Assembly: GCA_045133795.1 (NCBI GenBank)
Contig: JBGUUT010000132.1
Coordinates: 1-53,912, forward strand
DNA: 53,912 nucleotides
Source of the DNA: RGIG8597 sp045133795
GTDB taxonomy: Bacteria; Spirochaetota; GWE2-31-10
Reading direction: 5' to 3'
Under the pieces are notes generated by a model. It did no database searches. It saw only the letters and a list, made by a program, of their open reading frames with translations, and was not told the origin of the DNA. This document shows positions 25,068-35,300 of this stretch, piece after piece (the first letter of the stretch is position 1; the number at the start of each line of letters is the position of its first letter). A program made the translations under genes and the position numbers.

Positions 25068-25530
25068 TAACTCTGACTTTGCTCTTAATTTGGCTATCTT
25101 GTTTATATAAGATAAATTACAGGTTTTTGGTTAATGCGGTAATTCCACATTGATGATTTTATTCTCGTTTCGTAAGTGGTTCGCCAGTTTTTTTACGATG
25201 GAAAAAACTTCGTTCGTTCGCAATGCAAACTGACCGTACATCCGATGACGAGCATATGAAATGTACGGAAAGATTTGTATATCTTTGATTACCTTTTAAT
25301 AATAGATGTCAACTTCAAAAGTTTCGTAAAAGAATATAAAGAATGACGAATATATGAAAGTATGGTTGTATTTTATTAATTCAGGGAGTTGTTTAAATGT
25401 GGAATATGTGATTTTTTTCTTAATAAAAGAGAAAAATTTTAACTTAAAAATTGATTTTTTGATTTATATTTTGTAATATCCGGTGTTTTTATTTTTTGGT
25501 ATCAAAGAAATTAAATGTTATATCTGGATT

Positions 25531-25607
25531 AATATAACTTATATTTAATTCTCTTACCTCCTAGATTTTAGTCCGTGTCGTTTGGGTGGCGACTCGGACT
25601 TTTTTTA
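25531..25607 (+). ncRNA. Candidate small RNA with an anti-Shine-Dalgarno motif
   Basis: A strong plus-strand terminator (AGTCCG-T-GTCG/CGAC-T-CGGACT, 25570-25600, then T7) follows no plus-strand gene. Upstream, TTGGTA (25496-25501) and TATATC (25519-25524) with a 17-bp spacer could start an RNA near 25531. The ~77-nt product would contain CCTCCT (25557-25562), the complement of a Shine-Dalgarno sequence. The 5' end and the promoter are guesses; the terminator is solid. Confidence 0.3.
25570..25607 (+). terminator. Orphan plus-strand terminator
   Basis: AGTCCGTGTCG pairs with CGACTCGGACT (one T-T mismatch) across a 9-nt loop, and T7 follows on the plus strand. The minus strand has no U-run after the stem, so it does not serve the gene ending at 25619. 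Confidence 0.75.
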
Positions 25608-25618
25608 TGTCAAAAAGG

Positions 25619-26497
25619 TTATTCTTCCTCGTCCTCTTCTTCTTTTCCTCTGTAGTAATCTTCTAATGTGTATTTCTTTTCTTCATATTGCTCAGCAAAT
25701 TGTGTGTTATCAGAATGACGTTTGTATTGGATGTAGAGTGTATTTTGTATAAAAATTGAAAGCGTTGCATATAATACGGAATCAATGATTACACTCAGTA
25801 AAGTAAAAATATTATCGAATACAGTTAAAAGTCCGTTGAAAGATAAAAGTTTTATTATTCCGTGTAAAACGGTTTGAATAAGGCTTAAACAAATTGACGA
25901 TGTAAGTATAGTACAGAAATAAGTAGCCCAAAAAAATAAAACGGCAATGAATGTATTTGCGATGTCTTTTTTGACGAACTGAAAGCTTCTGTCAAATGAA
26001 GTAAAGCCGGTTTTGTTTTCCATTACAATGACACACGGAACCATTAACAGCAGTATGCTGAATATTACTCCCGGAATAATGAACAGCAGAAAACCGAAGC
26101 AACGCATTAATGTTAAAAGTATAAATGTCACGAAAATCATAAAAATTGACGGTAATTTTGGCATTTCTACAAGCGTGTTATCTTCCTTTGCGATATTTAA
26201 AACGATTAAACAGTTGTATAAAAATTTAAGAAATGCAAAAGCAAGCATGAATATCAACAAAAGCGGAAAGTATTTTTTTGTAACGGCAAGTGTTTCTGCG
26301 GAAAAAAGATAATCAAATGACATTGAAGATGATGCGTTTTGCATTGCATTGATTAGCGGCATGTTTATCTTTAATGAAATGTGTTGGATTATAAAATTTA
26401 ACACAACAAAAAGCGTAATGAAAAATCCGTAGAGTTTAGCCAAAGTTTTGATGTTTTTTCCGGAAGCTTTTATGCTTTCCTTGATGAGTGAATTCAT
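25619..26497 (-). CDS. Polytopic membrane protein of unknown function (292 aa)
   Basis: The protein has about six hydrophobic segments, for example LYGFFITLFVVLNFII, YFPLLLIFMLAFAFLKFLY, GFLLFIIPGVIFSILLLMVP and AVLFFWATYFCTILTSSI. A FIIPGVIFSILL segment followed by TSFDRSF resembles the glycerophosphodiester phosphodiesterase-associated membrane domain and UPF0259-type proteins, but no catalytic domain is attached. The C-terminus is strongly acidic (KEEEDEEE). It is the last gene of a minus-strand group of three and follows the RDD protein by 21 bp. The function is unknown; an inner-membrane protein is certain from the hydrophobicity. Confidence 0.8.
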   Translation of the reverse strand: MNSLIKESIKASGKNIKTLAKLYGFFITLFVVLNFIIQHISLKINMPLINAMQNASSSMSFDYLFSAETLAVTKKYFPLLLIFMLAFAFLKFLYNCLIVLNIAKEDNTLVEMPKLPSIFMIFVTFILLTLMRCFGFLLFIIPGVIFSILLLMVPCVIVMENKTGFTSFDRSFQFVKKDIANTFIAVLFFWATYFCTILTSSICLSLIQTVLHGIIKLLSFNGLLTVFDNIFTLLSVIIDSVLYATLSIFIQNTLYIQYKRHSDNTQFAEQYEEKKYTLEDYYRGKEEEDEEE

Positions 26498-26518
26498 GTT
26501 TATTCCTTAGTATTAAGA

Positions 26519-27049
26519 TTATGTTGCGGTTGATGGTAAATCGGGATTATCGTTTGATAATATTTGCTCGTTTAATATTTCGTTACCGATACTTTCTTCG
26601 CGAACAACAAGAGTTCCGGCAGAAAAATCTCCGGTTCTTTGTCTTTTTTTGTTTTTAAGCATTGCAATAATTCCTGTTATGTAAAATGCCGGCAGGACAT
26701 CGCAGAAACGCAGAAAGTTTCTTGTAAAGACAGCTTCGATATTCAACGGCTCATAGTTTTCTTTTACGATACGTATTCGACATATTTTTTTACCCGGAGT
26801 CTGACCGTTCCAGCACAGTTCAAAAAGCACGTGATAAATAATAACAGTCGGTATCATTTGCTCGCAAAGTCTGATGATACTGAAAAAATAATATGAATCT
26901 GTCGGGAGAAAATACGACAAATTAAATAAAAAGAGAAAGCAGAGCAATCTGTCGATAAAGAATGCCAAAAAGCGTGATATCAAAGATGCCGGAACTCTTT
27001 TGTCTTTTTGTTGCTTTTCAAAATCAATTTCAGATATTTTGTTTTCCAC
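26519..27049 (-). CDS. RDD-family membrane protein (176 aa)
   Basis: Residues ~20-150 form an RDD domain. PASLISRFLAFFIDRLL supplies the first Arg and Asp, NGQTPGKKICRIRIV is the diagnostic second block, and NKKRQRTGDFSAGTLVV gives the closing GD. Three hydrophobic segments fit the family. Some RDD proteins take part in transport or Na+/H+ exchange, but the role is generally unknown. Translation starts with GTG at 27049, supported by AAGGAG at good spacing; no ATG fits. It lies 11 bp after the GNAT gene and 21 bp before the polytopic membrane gene, so the three genes are probably one transcript. Confidence 0.85.
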   Translation of the reverse strand: MENKISEIDFEKQQKDKRVPASLISRFLAFFIDRLLCFLFLFNLSYFLPTDSYYFFSIIRLCEQMIPTVIIYHVLFELCWNGQTPGKKICRIRIVKENYEPLNIEAVFTRNFLRFCDVLPAFYITGIIAMLKNKKRQRTGDFSAGTLVVREESIGNEILNEQILSNDNPDLPSTAT

Positions 27050-27060
27050 GCAAATCTCCT

Positions 27061-27531
27061 TTAGTCATAGTGTAAATCTAAAACATAAGCAAGTTCGTCG
27101 CAGTGTTCAAGTTTTGGACATTCAAGACATTCTCGCCAAAGTTTTCGCGGGAATGCGTTTTTGTCGGAAAACGTAAAACCCATTTTTTCAAAGAATTTAT
27201 CTTGATATGTAAGGGTAATAATTCTCGGTAATTTGTATTTTTTAGCTTCATCGATACAAGCATTTACGAGTTTACGCCCGATTCCTTGTTTCAGATAATC
27301 CGGAGCAACTGCAAGGGAACAAATTTCACCTAAATCAGCCCAAAGAATGCTTAATGCACAACACCCGCAAATTTTATTGTTATGTTCTGCGACTATAAAA
27401 TTTTGCAATGTTGTATAAATTCTGTAATGACTTTTGTTTAACATCATTTGAGCATTTGCATAACCGTTTATCAATTCCAAAATTTGCGGAACGTCGTTGA
27501 CCGTAGGCTTTCGTATAATAAAATTATCCAT
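27061..27531 (-). CDS. GNAT N-acetyltransferase, ArgA-like
   Basis: This 156-residue GNAT protein transfers an acetyl group from acetyl-CoA to an amine. The central EICSLAVAPDYLKQGIGRKLV is the acetyl-CoA pyrophosphate loop (motif A, Q/RxxGxG/A), and FFEKMGF is motif B. The C-terminus, FPRKLWRECLECPKL then HCDELAY, closely resembles the tail of the N-acetylglutamate synthase (ArgA)-type acetyltransferase domain, including its Cys pattern. Glutamate or a related amino acid is thus a plausible substrate, though there is no arginine-pathway gene nearby. The ATG follows GAGGG. It heads a minus-strand three-gene group. Confidence 0.85.
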   Translation of the reverse strand: MDNFIIRKPTVNDVPQILELINGYANAQMMLNKSHYRIYTTLQNFIVAEHNNKICGCCALSILWADLGEICSLAVAPDYLKQGIGRKLVNACIDEAKKYKLPRIITLTYQDKFFEKMGFTFSDKNAFPRKLWRECLECPKLEHCDELAYVLDLHYD

Positions 27532-27659
27532 TTTTTTACCCTCTTTACTTTATTCCTGACAGAGAATGAGAAATAGGTATTTAACAAAAAGAATGTAAAA
27601 AAGTAAACCATAAAGGAAGAAAACTTTCTAACTGTATATCTAAAACTTGGAGTTTTTTT

Positions 27660-29183
27660 ATGCGACGGATGTATACGATTCTTTCTTTTTCGTTTGTGGT
27701 TTTCTTGGCTGTTTTGTGTGCGGATTTTTTATTGACAGGGTTGTTTGTCGGTTTGCCGGAAGGACAAAGCGGTTGGTTGGTGATATGGAGTGTGACAGTT
27801 GCGATAATTTGTTTTTTGACTGTAATACTCAGTGTTCGAAGCGGGTGGCGAGTTTTAACTTTGTTTGTGATTTTGATGTCATTTTTCGGAATGCGAGTTT
27901 GTCAGAAAAATAGTGAGTTTGCTTATCATTATGAAAATGTTTCGGAATATGAAGAACTTTTCGGTTATGCGGTTTCGTATCCGTTATCAACACAGCAGTT
28001 GCAAGATAATGATTTTTCTTTTTTTCTGAAGGTTACTAAAGTTCGTGATGGTTTGATATTTGTTCCGGTAAAGCCGTTTACGGTACAAGTAAAGTGTCGT
28101 AATGTTACAAAAAATGAAATTTTATGTTGGGGAAATTACCGAGTAATCGGACGATTGAAAATAAATAAATCAGTTTATTTTATGGGTAAAAATTGTATCG
28201 GGCGACTTAATGCAAAAAATATCATACGCGTAGACCGATATTTGCATCCGATGTTGACGGTCGGAAAAATCAGGGCAAAAATTTTAAATCATCTCAAAAA
28301 TCGTTTATCGCCGCAAAGTTTTGCTTTTGTATCGGCAATATTTTTCGGCGACCGTTCGCATATAGAGCCGGAAATGATGAAAAGTTGGCGTGATACGGGG
28401 CTTACGCATTTACTTGCGGTAAGCGGTTTTCATGTCGGAGTATTGGCGATGTTGGTACAATGCTGTTTGCGGCGATTTTTTTCACGGACAGTTTCCTCAT
28501 TTTTTACTTTAATAGTATTGATAATTTTCGGATTGTTTTTGAATACGAGTGCTTCTTCGTCACGTGCGATATTGATGTATTTTATATTAATGATAAATGG
28601 CGAAATGGGGGTAAATTGCGGAAAGTTGCATTCGTTATCCGTTGCGGGGATAATTTTACTTTTTATAAATCCTTATACGATTTATGATTACGGTTTTATT
28701 TTATCCTTTGTCGCAGTTGCCGGAATTTTGCTTTTTGCAAGTAAAATTGTGCCGGAAAAAGATTCATTTGCTTCATTTTTCTATAAGGCGTTATCTGCCG
28801 TCGGTGTTTGTATTGCAGCTTTTTTATCGACGGCATTGTTTCAGTGTGCTTGGTTCGGTCAGCTTCCGTTGTTTTCGATAATTACCTCTCCGATAGTTTG
28901 TTTTATCTTTTCTTGCGTGTTTGTGCTGTTGTTGGCTTGTATGTTGCTTGCATTTCTGTTTCCGAATGTAATTGTTTTCAATGTCATTACAGATTTTTTT
29001 TCTCTGGGGTTTATTGAAATAGTAAGAATATTGGAGAATGTGCCTCCGTTAAAAGTGGGGGAAGTTCCTTTGTATATTGGATTTACGCTACTTTTGTCTG
29101 CGTTCTCTTGTTTCTATATTATCTCTCCGGTTTATTCTTATGTAAGGCGAAAAATAGCATTTAACAAGTTAAAAAATAGTTAG
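27660..29183 (+). CDS. comEC: ComEC/Rec2-family membrane protein, competence-domain only
   Basis: ComEC forms the inner-membrane channel for single-stranded DNA in natural transformation. This 507-residue protein has N-terminal membrane helices, a soluble beta-rich domain (~residues 90-190, DUF4131-like), then the Competence core with the signature GLTHLLAVSGFHVGVL near residue 247 and many helices (LNTSASSSRAILMYFI, YGFILSFVAVAGILLF). It ends after the last helix, and the C-terminal metallo-beta-lactamase domain found in full-length ComEC (700-800 residues) is missing; the downstream DNA does not encode it. The start is an ATG with GGAG upstream. Transport without the nuclease-like domain is possible, as short forms exist in other bacteria. 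Confidence 0.9.
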   Translation: MRRMYTILSFSFVVFLAVLCADFLLTGLFVGLPEGQSGWLVIWSVTVAIICFLTVILSVRSGWRVLTLFVILMSFFGMRVCQKNSEFAYHYENVSEYEELFGYAVSYPLSTQQLQDNDFSFFLKVTKVRDGLIFVPVKPFTVQVKCRNVTKNEILCWGNYRVIGRLKINKSVYFMGKNCIGRLNAKNIIRVDRYLHPMLTVGKIRAKILNHLKNRLSPQSFAFVSAIFFGDRSHIEPEMMKSWRDTGLTHLLAVSGFHVGVLAMLVQCCLRRFFSRTVSSFFTLIVLIIFGLFLNTSASSSRAILMYFILMINGEMGVNCGKLHSLSVAGIILLFINPYTIYDYGFILSFVAVAGILLFASKIVPEKDSFASFFYKALSAVGVCIAAFLSTALFQCAWFGQLPLFSIITSPIVCFIFSCVFVLLLACMLLAFLFPNVIVFNVITDFFSLGFIEIVRILENVPPLKVGEVPLYIGFTLLLSAFSCFYIISPVYSYVRRKIAFNKLKNS

Positions 29184-29364
29184 TTGTAGTTGGTGAAAAA
29201 TAGAAAATGTTCTGATTTTGATATTTAGATTTTGCCGGTTTAGTGCTTCTAATTTTTTTTAGGATAATTTACGAATATTATAAGAATGGTTTTGATTAAA
29301 AAGAACTATCGATAATGTTGATATAAAAGTTGTTTGGAAAATCTTTTATTGCCGGGAGGTAGAA

Positions 29365-32300
29365 ATGAAGCGTTTGTTTTGTTTATTAGCATTTTCTTTG
29401 ATTATTATCAGTTGTCAATTAAATCCTTTTATAGGTGTCGGAACATCAGTTGATACTGTTGCACCGATATTGAATATCGCATCTCATGAAAACTTTCAAT
29501 ATGTAAGCGGCAAATTGTTGTGTATATACGGAACTTGCAGCGACAATCAGAGAGTTACTTCTATAAATTTGAAAGCAGAACGAAACGGAGAATTGTTGTT
29601 TACGTGGGAAATTAAAAATCCGGTTTCTCCGTGGAGTTATTCAATTTTGTTGGATTCATCTGCAGATATAAAGGAACAATTAAGAAACAATGTCGCTGCG
29701 GCTGATTTTCGTCTTCCGGACGGAGAATATAAGTTTACCGTATTTGCTTATGACGCAAACGGTAATTCATCTACGACGTCTTATGACAGCCGAACGCTTG
29801 TAGTTGATAATGAACCTTCGGTTTCGGAAATAACATATCCGCCGCTTAAAACATCTTTGGATTTTTATATCGGAGAATCCAGCAGAGGGGAGTCAGAAGG
29901 CGCTGATTCTTATGATTTTGATAACAATGAATATTTTTGTAACGGTGATTTTTATATTCAAGGAAGTGTAGATGATAATTACGGAGTTGCCGGAGTTTCT
30001 ATAACATTGACAGAATGTAATGAAGACGGAGAAGAAACAGAGAAAAAATTAACAGTAAGTTTTAATTCGTCTATGGAATTTAAAATTGCCGGTAATATCG
30101 AAAAACATTTGCTCGACGTAGATACATCTAAAAAAGTGACATCTTTGTGGAATTGGAAGGTATGGTTTAAAGAGTCTGCAAAAAGTGAAGAAGATATAAA
30201 AACACCGCGTTACTACAAAGTAAATATTACGGTAAAAGATTCTGCCGGAAATACGGAAAGCGACGAAAAGGGGTATTTTTGCGTATTACCTAAAACAGAT
30301 TATCCTTACACGATTTTTCCGAGTTACGGAGAAAAAATCCCGGTAGGTACACCATTATCAGGAACTTGTTACGATGATGACGGAATCAAGTCGATAAAGC
30401 TTTCTCTTTGTAATACAAGCGGCAAAACTATCAGCGGAAAAGAAGATTTTTATGATGAAAGTATTATAAGTAACGGAAATATTTTTACGTGGAAAATGAA
30501 TAAAACTATACCGACACAGGGCGGTTCGTATCTGTTGAAAGCAGAAGTCATTGATATTAATGATAAAACAAGCTGTTATATCGTAAATGCAAACGCAGAA
30601 TATTTGCATAATGACGAATATCGAGAAAAAGTACTTAATATTGTAGATTTAACGGCACCGTCTATAGAAATCACGGCGAAAAAGGGACAAAACGTAAATG
30701 GCGAGAGTATAGATTTTGATGTTTATTCAGACGTAGTGGATACTAACGGTTATTTCCAAGTAGCAGCAAAAGTCAGTGATGCAGCTCAAGTTCGTAAAGT
30801 TTATATGGCAAGAGTTTTAAATAAAGCTTCGGATGAGGATGTTGCAAACCTTTCTGAAGTTGATGCAAAAACCGGAAATATAAATTGTTGGGATGTATCT
30901 GCAAATATAAGCGGAATAAAGTTTTATAATTTATATGAATATTCCGGTGAAGAAGCGTTATCTGAAGTTACGGCGAGTCAGGTGTTTAATGTTTTTACTG
31001 ACTTTGAAAATGAATTCGCTACAAAACGCTTTTATGTTTATGCTGAAAATGCCAGTGGAAAAACAACGGTTTCATTTAAATCTTTATTAAGGGAAGAAGA
31101 CAGACCGGAAATTACGATATCATCTCCGACACAGGGAAATACATTGACTATTCCGTTTGAAATAGATTTTCTTGCGGAGGATTTTACCGGTATAAAAGAT
31201 TTAGAAATTACTTGTTTGCAAGGTGAAAAAAACATCAAAACCTTGACATTGGAAGATTTGAAAGAAAGCGAATCTTTTGAGAAAGTGGGAAATGAAATAA
31301 AAATAAGTAAATTATCTTCGGAAGAATTCGGTGGAAAAGATGTATTTGACAGCGGTTCATGTTCTTTAACTTTTACGGCAAAAGATGATTACGGTAACAC
31401 TACACTTGAAAAAGTTCAATTTTATGTAGAAAAAGATAATCCGTATATTAAAAGTATAATAGCTTCAAAAAATGTAGCTACATATAAGGCAAATGATGTT
31501 ATTCCTATTCGTATCGAAGTAAATAAGTCGGTTATTGTATCCGGAGGAATCCCAACATTAACTCTCAATAACGGCGGGACTGCAATTTACGATAAAGTTG
31601 ACGGAAATTATATCGTCTTCAATTACAAGGTAGAAGATGGGCACGATACTGAACTTTTAAATTGTATCAGTTTGGAATTAAACGGTGCAACTATTGCAGA
31701 CGAGCAAAATATGCCGCTGATAGTAACAAATTTTCCAAAGGACGACTTCAATTCTTTTGCGGCAAATGCAACGATTAAAATCGACACAATAAGTCCGGCT
31801 GTTTCATCTATAAAAAGTCTTATTCCCAATGGGGCTTATAAAGCCGACGACGTTATAAAAATACAGGTAATTTTCAGTGAAAATGTGGATATATATGTAC
31901 CTGACGATAAACAGTTGGCGATGAAATTGAATCTTGATGGGGATGACCGATATGCTGTTTATGACAGCAGCGAAGACGGAAACGGTCACAACAAAGCAGT
32001 TTTTGTTTATACGGTGCAAAAAGGTGATAATGTGGACGTTTTGTCTTGGATTTCATGGGTAGCTGACGGCGTAGAAATAACAGATTCAGCAGTAGGAGCC
32101 GGCGGTAAAGGAAATGCGTTCGCTTTTTCTCAAACAGATACGAAATATCAATGGAGCAGTAAACTTGTGATTGATACGACGGCACCGCAAGTAGAGGGTG
32201 TTTTTTCTACTTTTAGCAGTCCTAAATTGGAACTTGAAGGATGTTATGATGAAACAGAAAAGGCATATTATTGTAATGCAGGAAAGATGATAACTTTAAC

Positions 32301-35300
32301 AGTCGCTTTCAGTGAAAATGTAAGAGTTTCCGATAATTCGTCATTATCATTAAACTTGAAAGACAATAACACTACGACAGCTAAATATTCATCCGGAAGC
32401 GGAACGAAAAATCTGACTTTTAGTTATACGGTTGTCGACGGAGATTTTACCGAAGAAACATTGAAAGTTACCGGGATAAGCGGAAATATCACAGATAATG
32501 CAGGAAATCGTCTTTTGGGAATCAATGGAAGCATGATGATAGGAGACGGTAGCGGTAATGAGAAAAAATTAATAATTGATACAACTGCACCGGCAGCCCC
32601 GGTAATAACTGCAAGTGAAAATCCGAATGCAACAGATTTGGTGTCAAAAAAAGATATTTATACAGAAATGAAAGAAGGTAAAACTGTCGGTGTTACATTG
32701 ACGGGAACTTATACAGACAGTGATATATATTCCTATTGCTGGGTGGAAAACGGTGTAGCTGAAAATTTTGACACAGTAGGAGCCGGAATCGAGAGAACAT
32801 TCGGCGACGGGGAAAGTGAAGGCTTTTTTCAGGAATATTCAATTCAATTAAAATTAAAAGATAAAGCCGGAAATGTGTCAGAGCTAAGTCTTCCAAAAGT
32901 GTTTATTATCGATACGGACAAGCCTGAATTGACCAGAGCTTCATCTTCGGCTGTTGTTAACGGCGAATTAATAACTTCCGTAACGAGAAAATATACGGAG
33001 AGAGAACAGATTTATATCTCTTTGGTGTTTAATAAACACGTAACAGCAAACAACGTAAGCGTACAATTGAATAACGGTAAAAGCGTAAGCTTGGCAGACA
33101 AAACGACTAATATAGAAGGTAACAAAGATTATTATCTTACCGGAATCTATGAAGTAGGTACTAACGAAAAGTTTGATGATAATAACTTGAAAATTACTTC
33201 TATAAGCGGAACAGTTGTGGATTCTTTGAATAATATAATTGACACTGAAGCGTTAAACGCAAGTTTGGGAAAAGCCAATTTTGAAAATATAGACGCTTCT
33301 CAAGAAATCAAAATTGACAGCGTATCACCTAAAATAGAAAGTATTTCGCCTTCAAAACCTGACGGCTGGTATACAGTAGGGGCGATTATTCCGATTATGG
33401 TGAAATTTACTGAACCGGTAGAACTTATCGATACTCCGACATTAAAACTCTCTCTTGCCGGTAATAAAACTGCGACAGCTTCGTATGTAAGCGGTTCCGG
33501 TAAGGATGTTTGGATTTTTAACTATGAAGTAAAAAATGGTGAAAATACCGGAGATTCATCAAAGGATTCGTCATATCTAAAAGCCGCTGACGCTTCAATA
33601 AGCGGAGAAATCAGAGATTTGGCAGGAACAATAAAAAATGGTAACCGTTTAACAGATACAACCCCGGCGGAAAATTTTGCCGGTAAAAAAATCGGTATTG
33701 ATACAACCGATCCGGCAGCGTTGATTTTGAAAGGTGTTCTTTCTAAAAAAACTGAAGGGGGCGAGGTAGTTGAAGTTGATGTTGAAAACGGAAAAAGTTA
33801 TGGCGGAAATAAAGGAACTGATTTTGTTACTGTCAGCTGCAACGGCGGACAGGAAAGCGGAGCTGTTTTTTATGTGACCAAAAACGGCGAAGTTTGTGGT
33901 GACTGGGGAGCTACTTTTGGCTCGGTACAATGTAAACCGAATGATGGCGAAATTCTTACATATACGGTTAAGGCAAAACAACGAGATAAAGCCGGAAATA
34001 TATCACCGGAGGCAAGTATAACATTTACAATAGATAATTCTGTTCCGATGCTCGAAAGTATCGGCACTACTCAATCAAGCGGTACTTGTACTGTAGGAAC
34101 TGAAATTCCGATTACACTTACTTTCAATAAAGAAGTAAGTGTATCAGAGGATATTACGGTGACTTTGAATGCTGTGCGTGACGGAGGTTCTGTTCCGGTG
34201 AAAATAGAAAAAACAGACGACACTTTCAGTAAAACCGTTACCGGCACCTATACAGTAAAAGAAGGTGATGTTACAACGGAAGTTTTGAATGTTTCTAATT
34301 TAACTGGAGAGGTAGTAGATAGATTAGATGGTCCACTTACTTTAGATAGCAATGTTTTGTCTACTGCTACAAACTTGGCGGCAACAAAGCAGATTACTAT
34401 CGATACAACACCGCCGGAACTTGTTTCTATTACTACAACGGCAGAAAGTGGCTGGTATAAAGCCGGTGATGTAATAATTGTGACATTGACATTTAATGAA
34501 GACGTAAAAGTTGCTGACGGTACAAAATTAACAATGAGCAGCGGTGGTACGGCAGATTATCAGAGCGGAAAAGGTCAGGTAATGAACTTTATTTATACTG
34601 TAGCCGACAAAAATTCTACCGGAACGCAACCAAATCTAAAGGTCAGCGATTTTACCGGTACGATTACTGATATGGCGGGAAATCAATGGAATAAAACTAT
34701 TGCAGATAGTATAAACTTTACAGGAAAATCCATCGGAATCGATACGAAGATTAATGATAATATTGCGATTACGGTGGGCGGTGAAAATCCTGACGGAAAA
34801 GTTTATTTTGATACGCAAACTGTTAATTTCAGCGATTTGACAGACGCCGGTAGTGGTGTAAAGAGCGTAGAGTTGACAGTAAACGGAGTGAATAAAACCA
34901 TAAGTCCGTCAGGTGAAGGTAAGGCTGCTTATACATGTGCTGCAGTCAGCGGAACGTCGGCAACTTACGCCGTAAGTGTGAAAATGACGGATAATGCAGG
35001 AAATGTTTCATCTAAGAGCGTAAGCTTTAAAATTGACGGAGAAGAGGTAATGCTGGAAAGTATAACAACTCCGACAGCTTCCGGTACATACAAAGTCGGG
35101 ACTGAAATTCCGATTGTATTGAATTTCAACAAGGAAGTAAAGGTTACGACTGCATTGACATTGACTTTGACTAACGGAAAAACTTTGCCTATTCTGCAAG
35201 ACGATATTTTTGAGAAAACAAAGGTGGCTAAGTATGTTGTCGGTAGTACAGACAGCGGAGAGTCACTGGATGTAGAAAGTATCAGCGGTGCGGTTGAAGA

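Larger units (their letters stand above)
24982..25618. other. 637-bp intergenic region with gyrA promoter, inverted repeat and orphan terminator
   Basis: No convincing protein gene is seen. The left end holds the gyrA promoter. CCGTACAT (25234-25241) and ATGTACGG (25261-25268) are an inverted repeat with a 19-bp loop. The middle (25290-25530) is very AT-rich. The right end holds a plus-strand terminator with no gene in front of it, so a noncoding transcript may originate here. Two short reading frames (40-49 codons) lack credible ribosome-binding sites or homology. Confidence 0.5.

Noticed and set aside
24956..25153. 65-codon frame antisense to the gyrA start, with one hydrophobic segment
   Set aside because: It overlaps the gyrA start and promoter in antisense, and an internal ATG at 25001 with weak AAGGAA is not enough evidence for a gene.
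28450..29017. Small plus-strand frames inside comEC as candidates for the missing domain
   Set aside because: They are out-of-frame shadows with Cys/Phe-rich products and carry no metallo-beta-lactamase HxHxDH motif.
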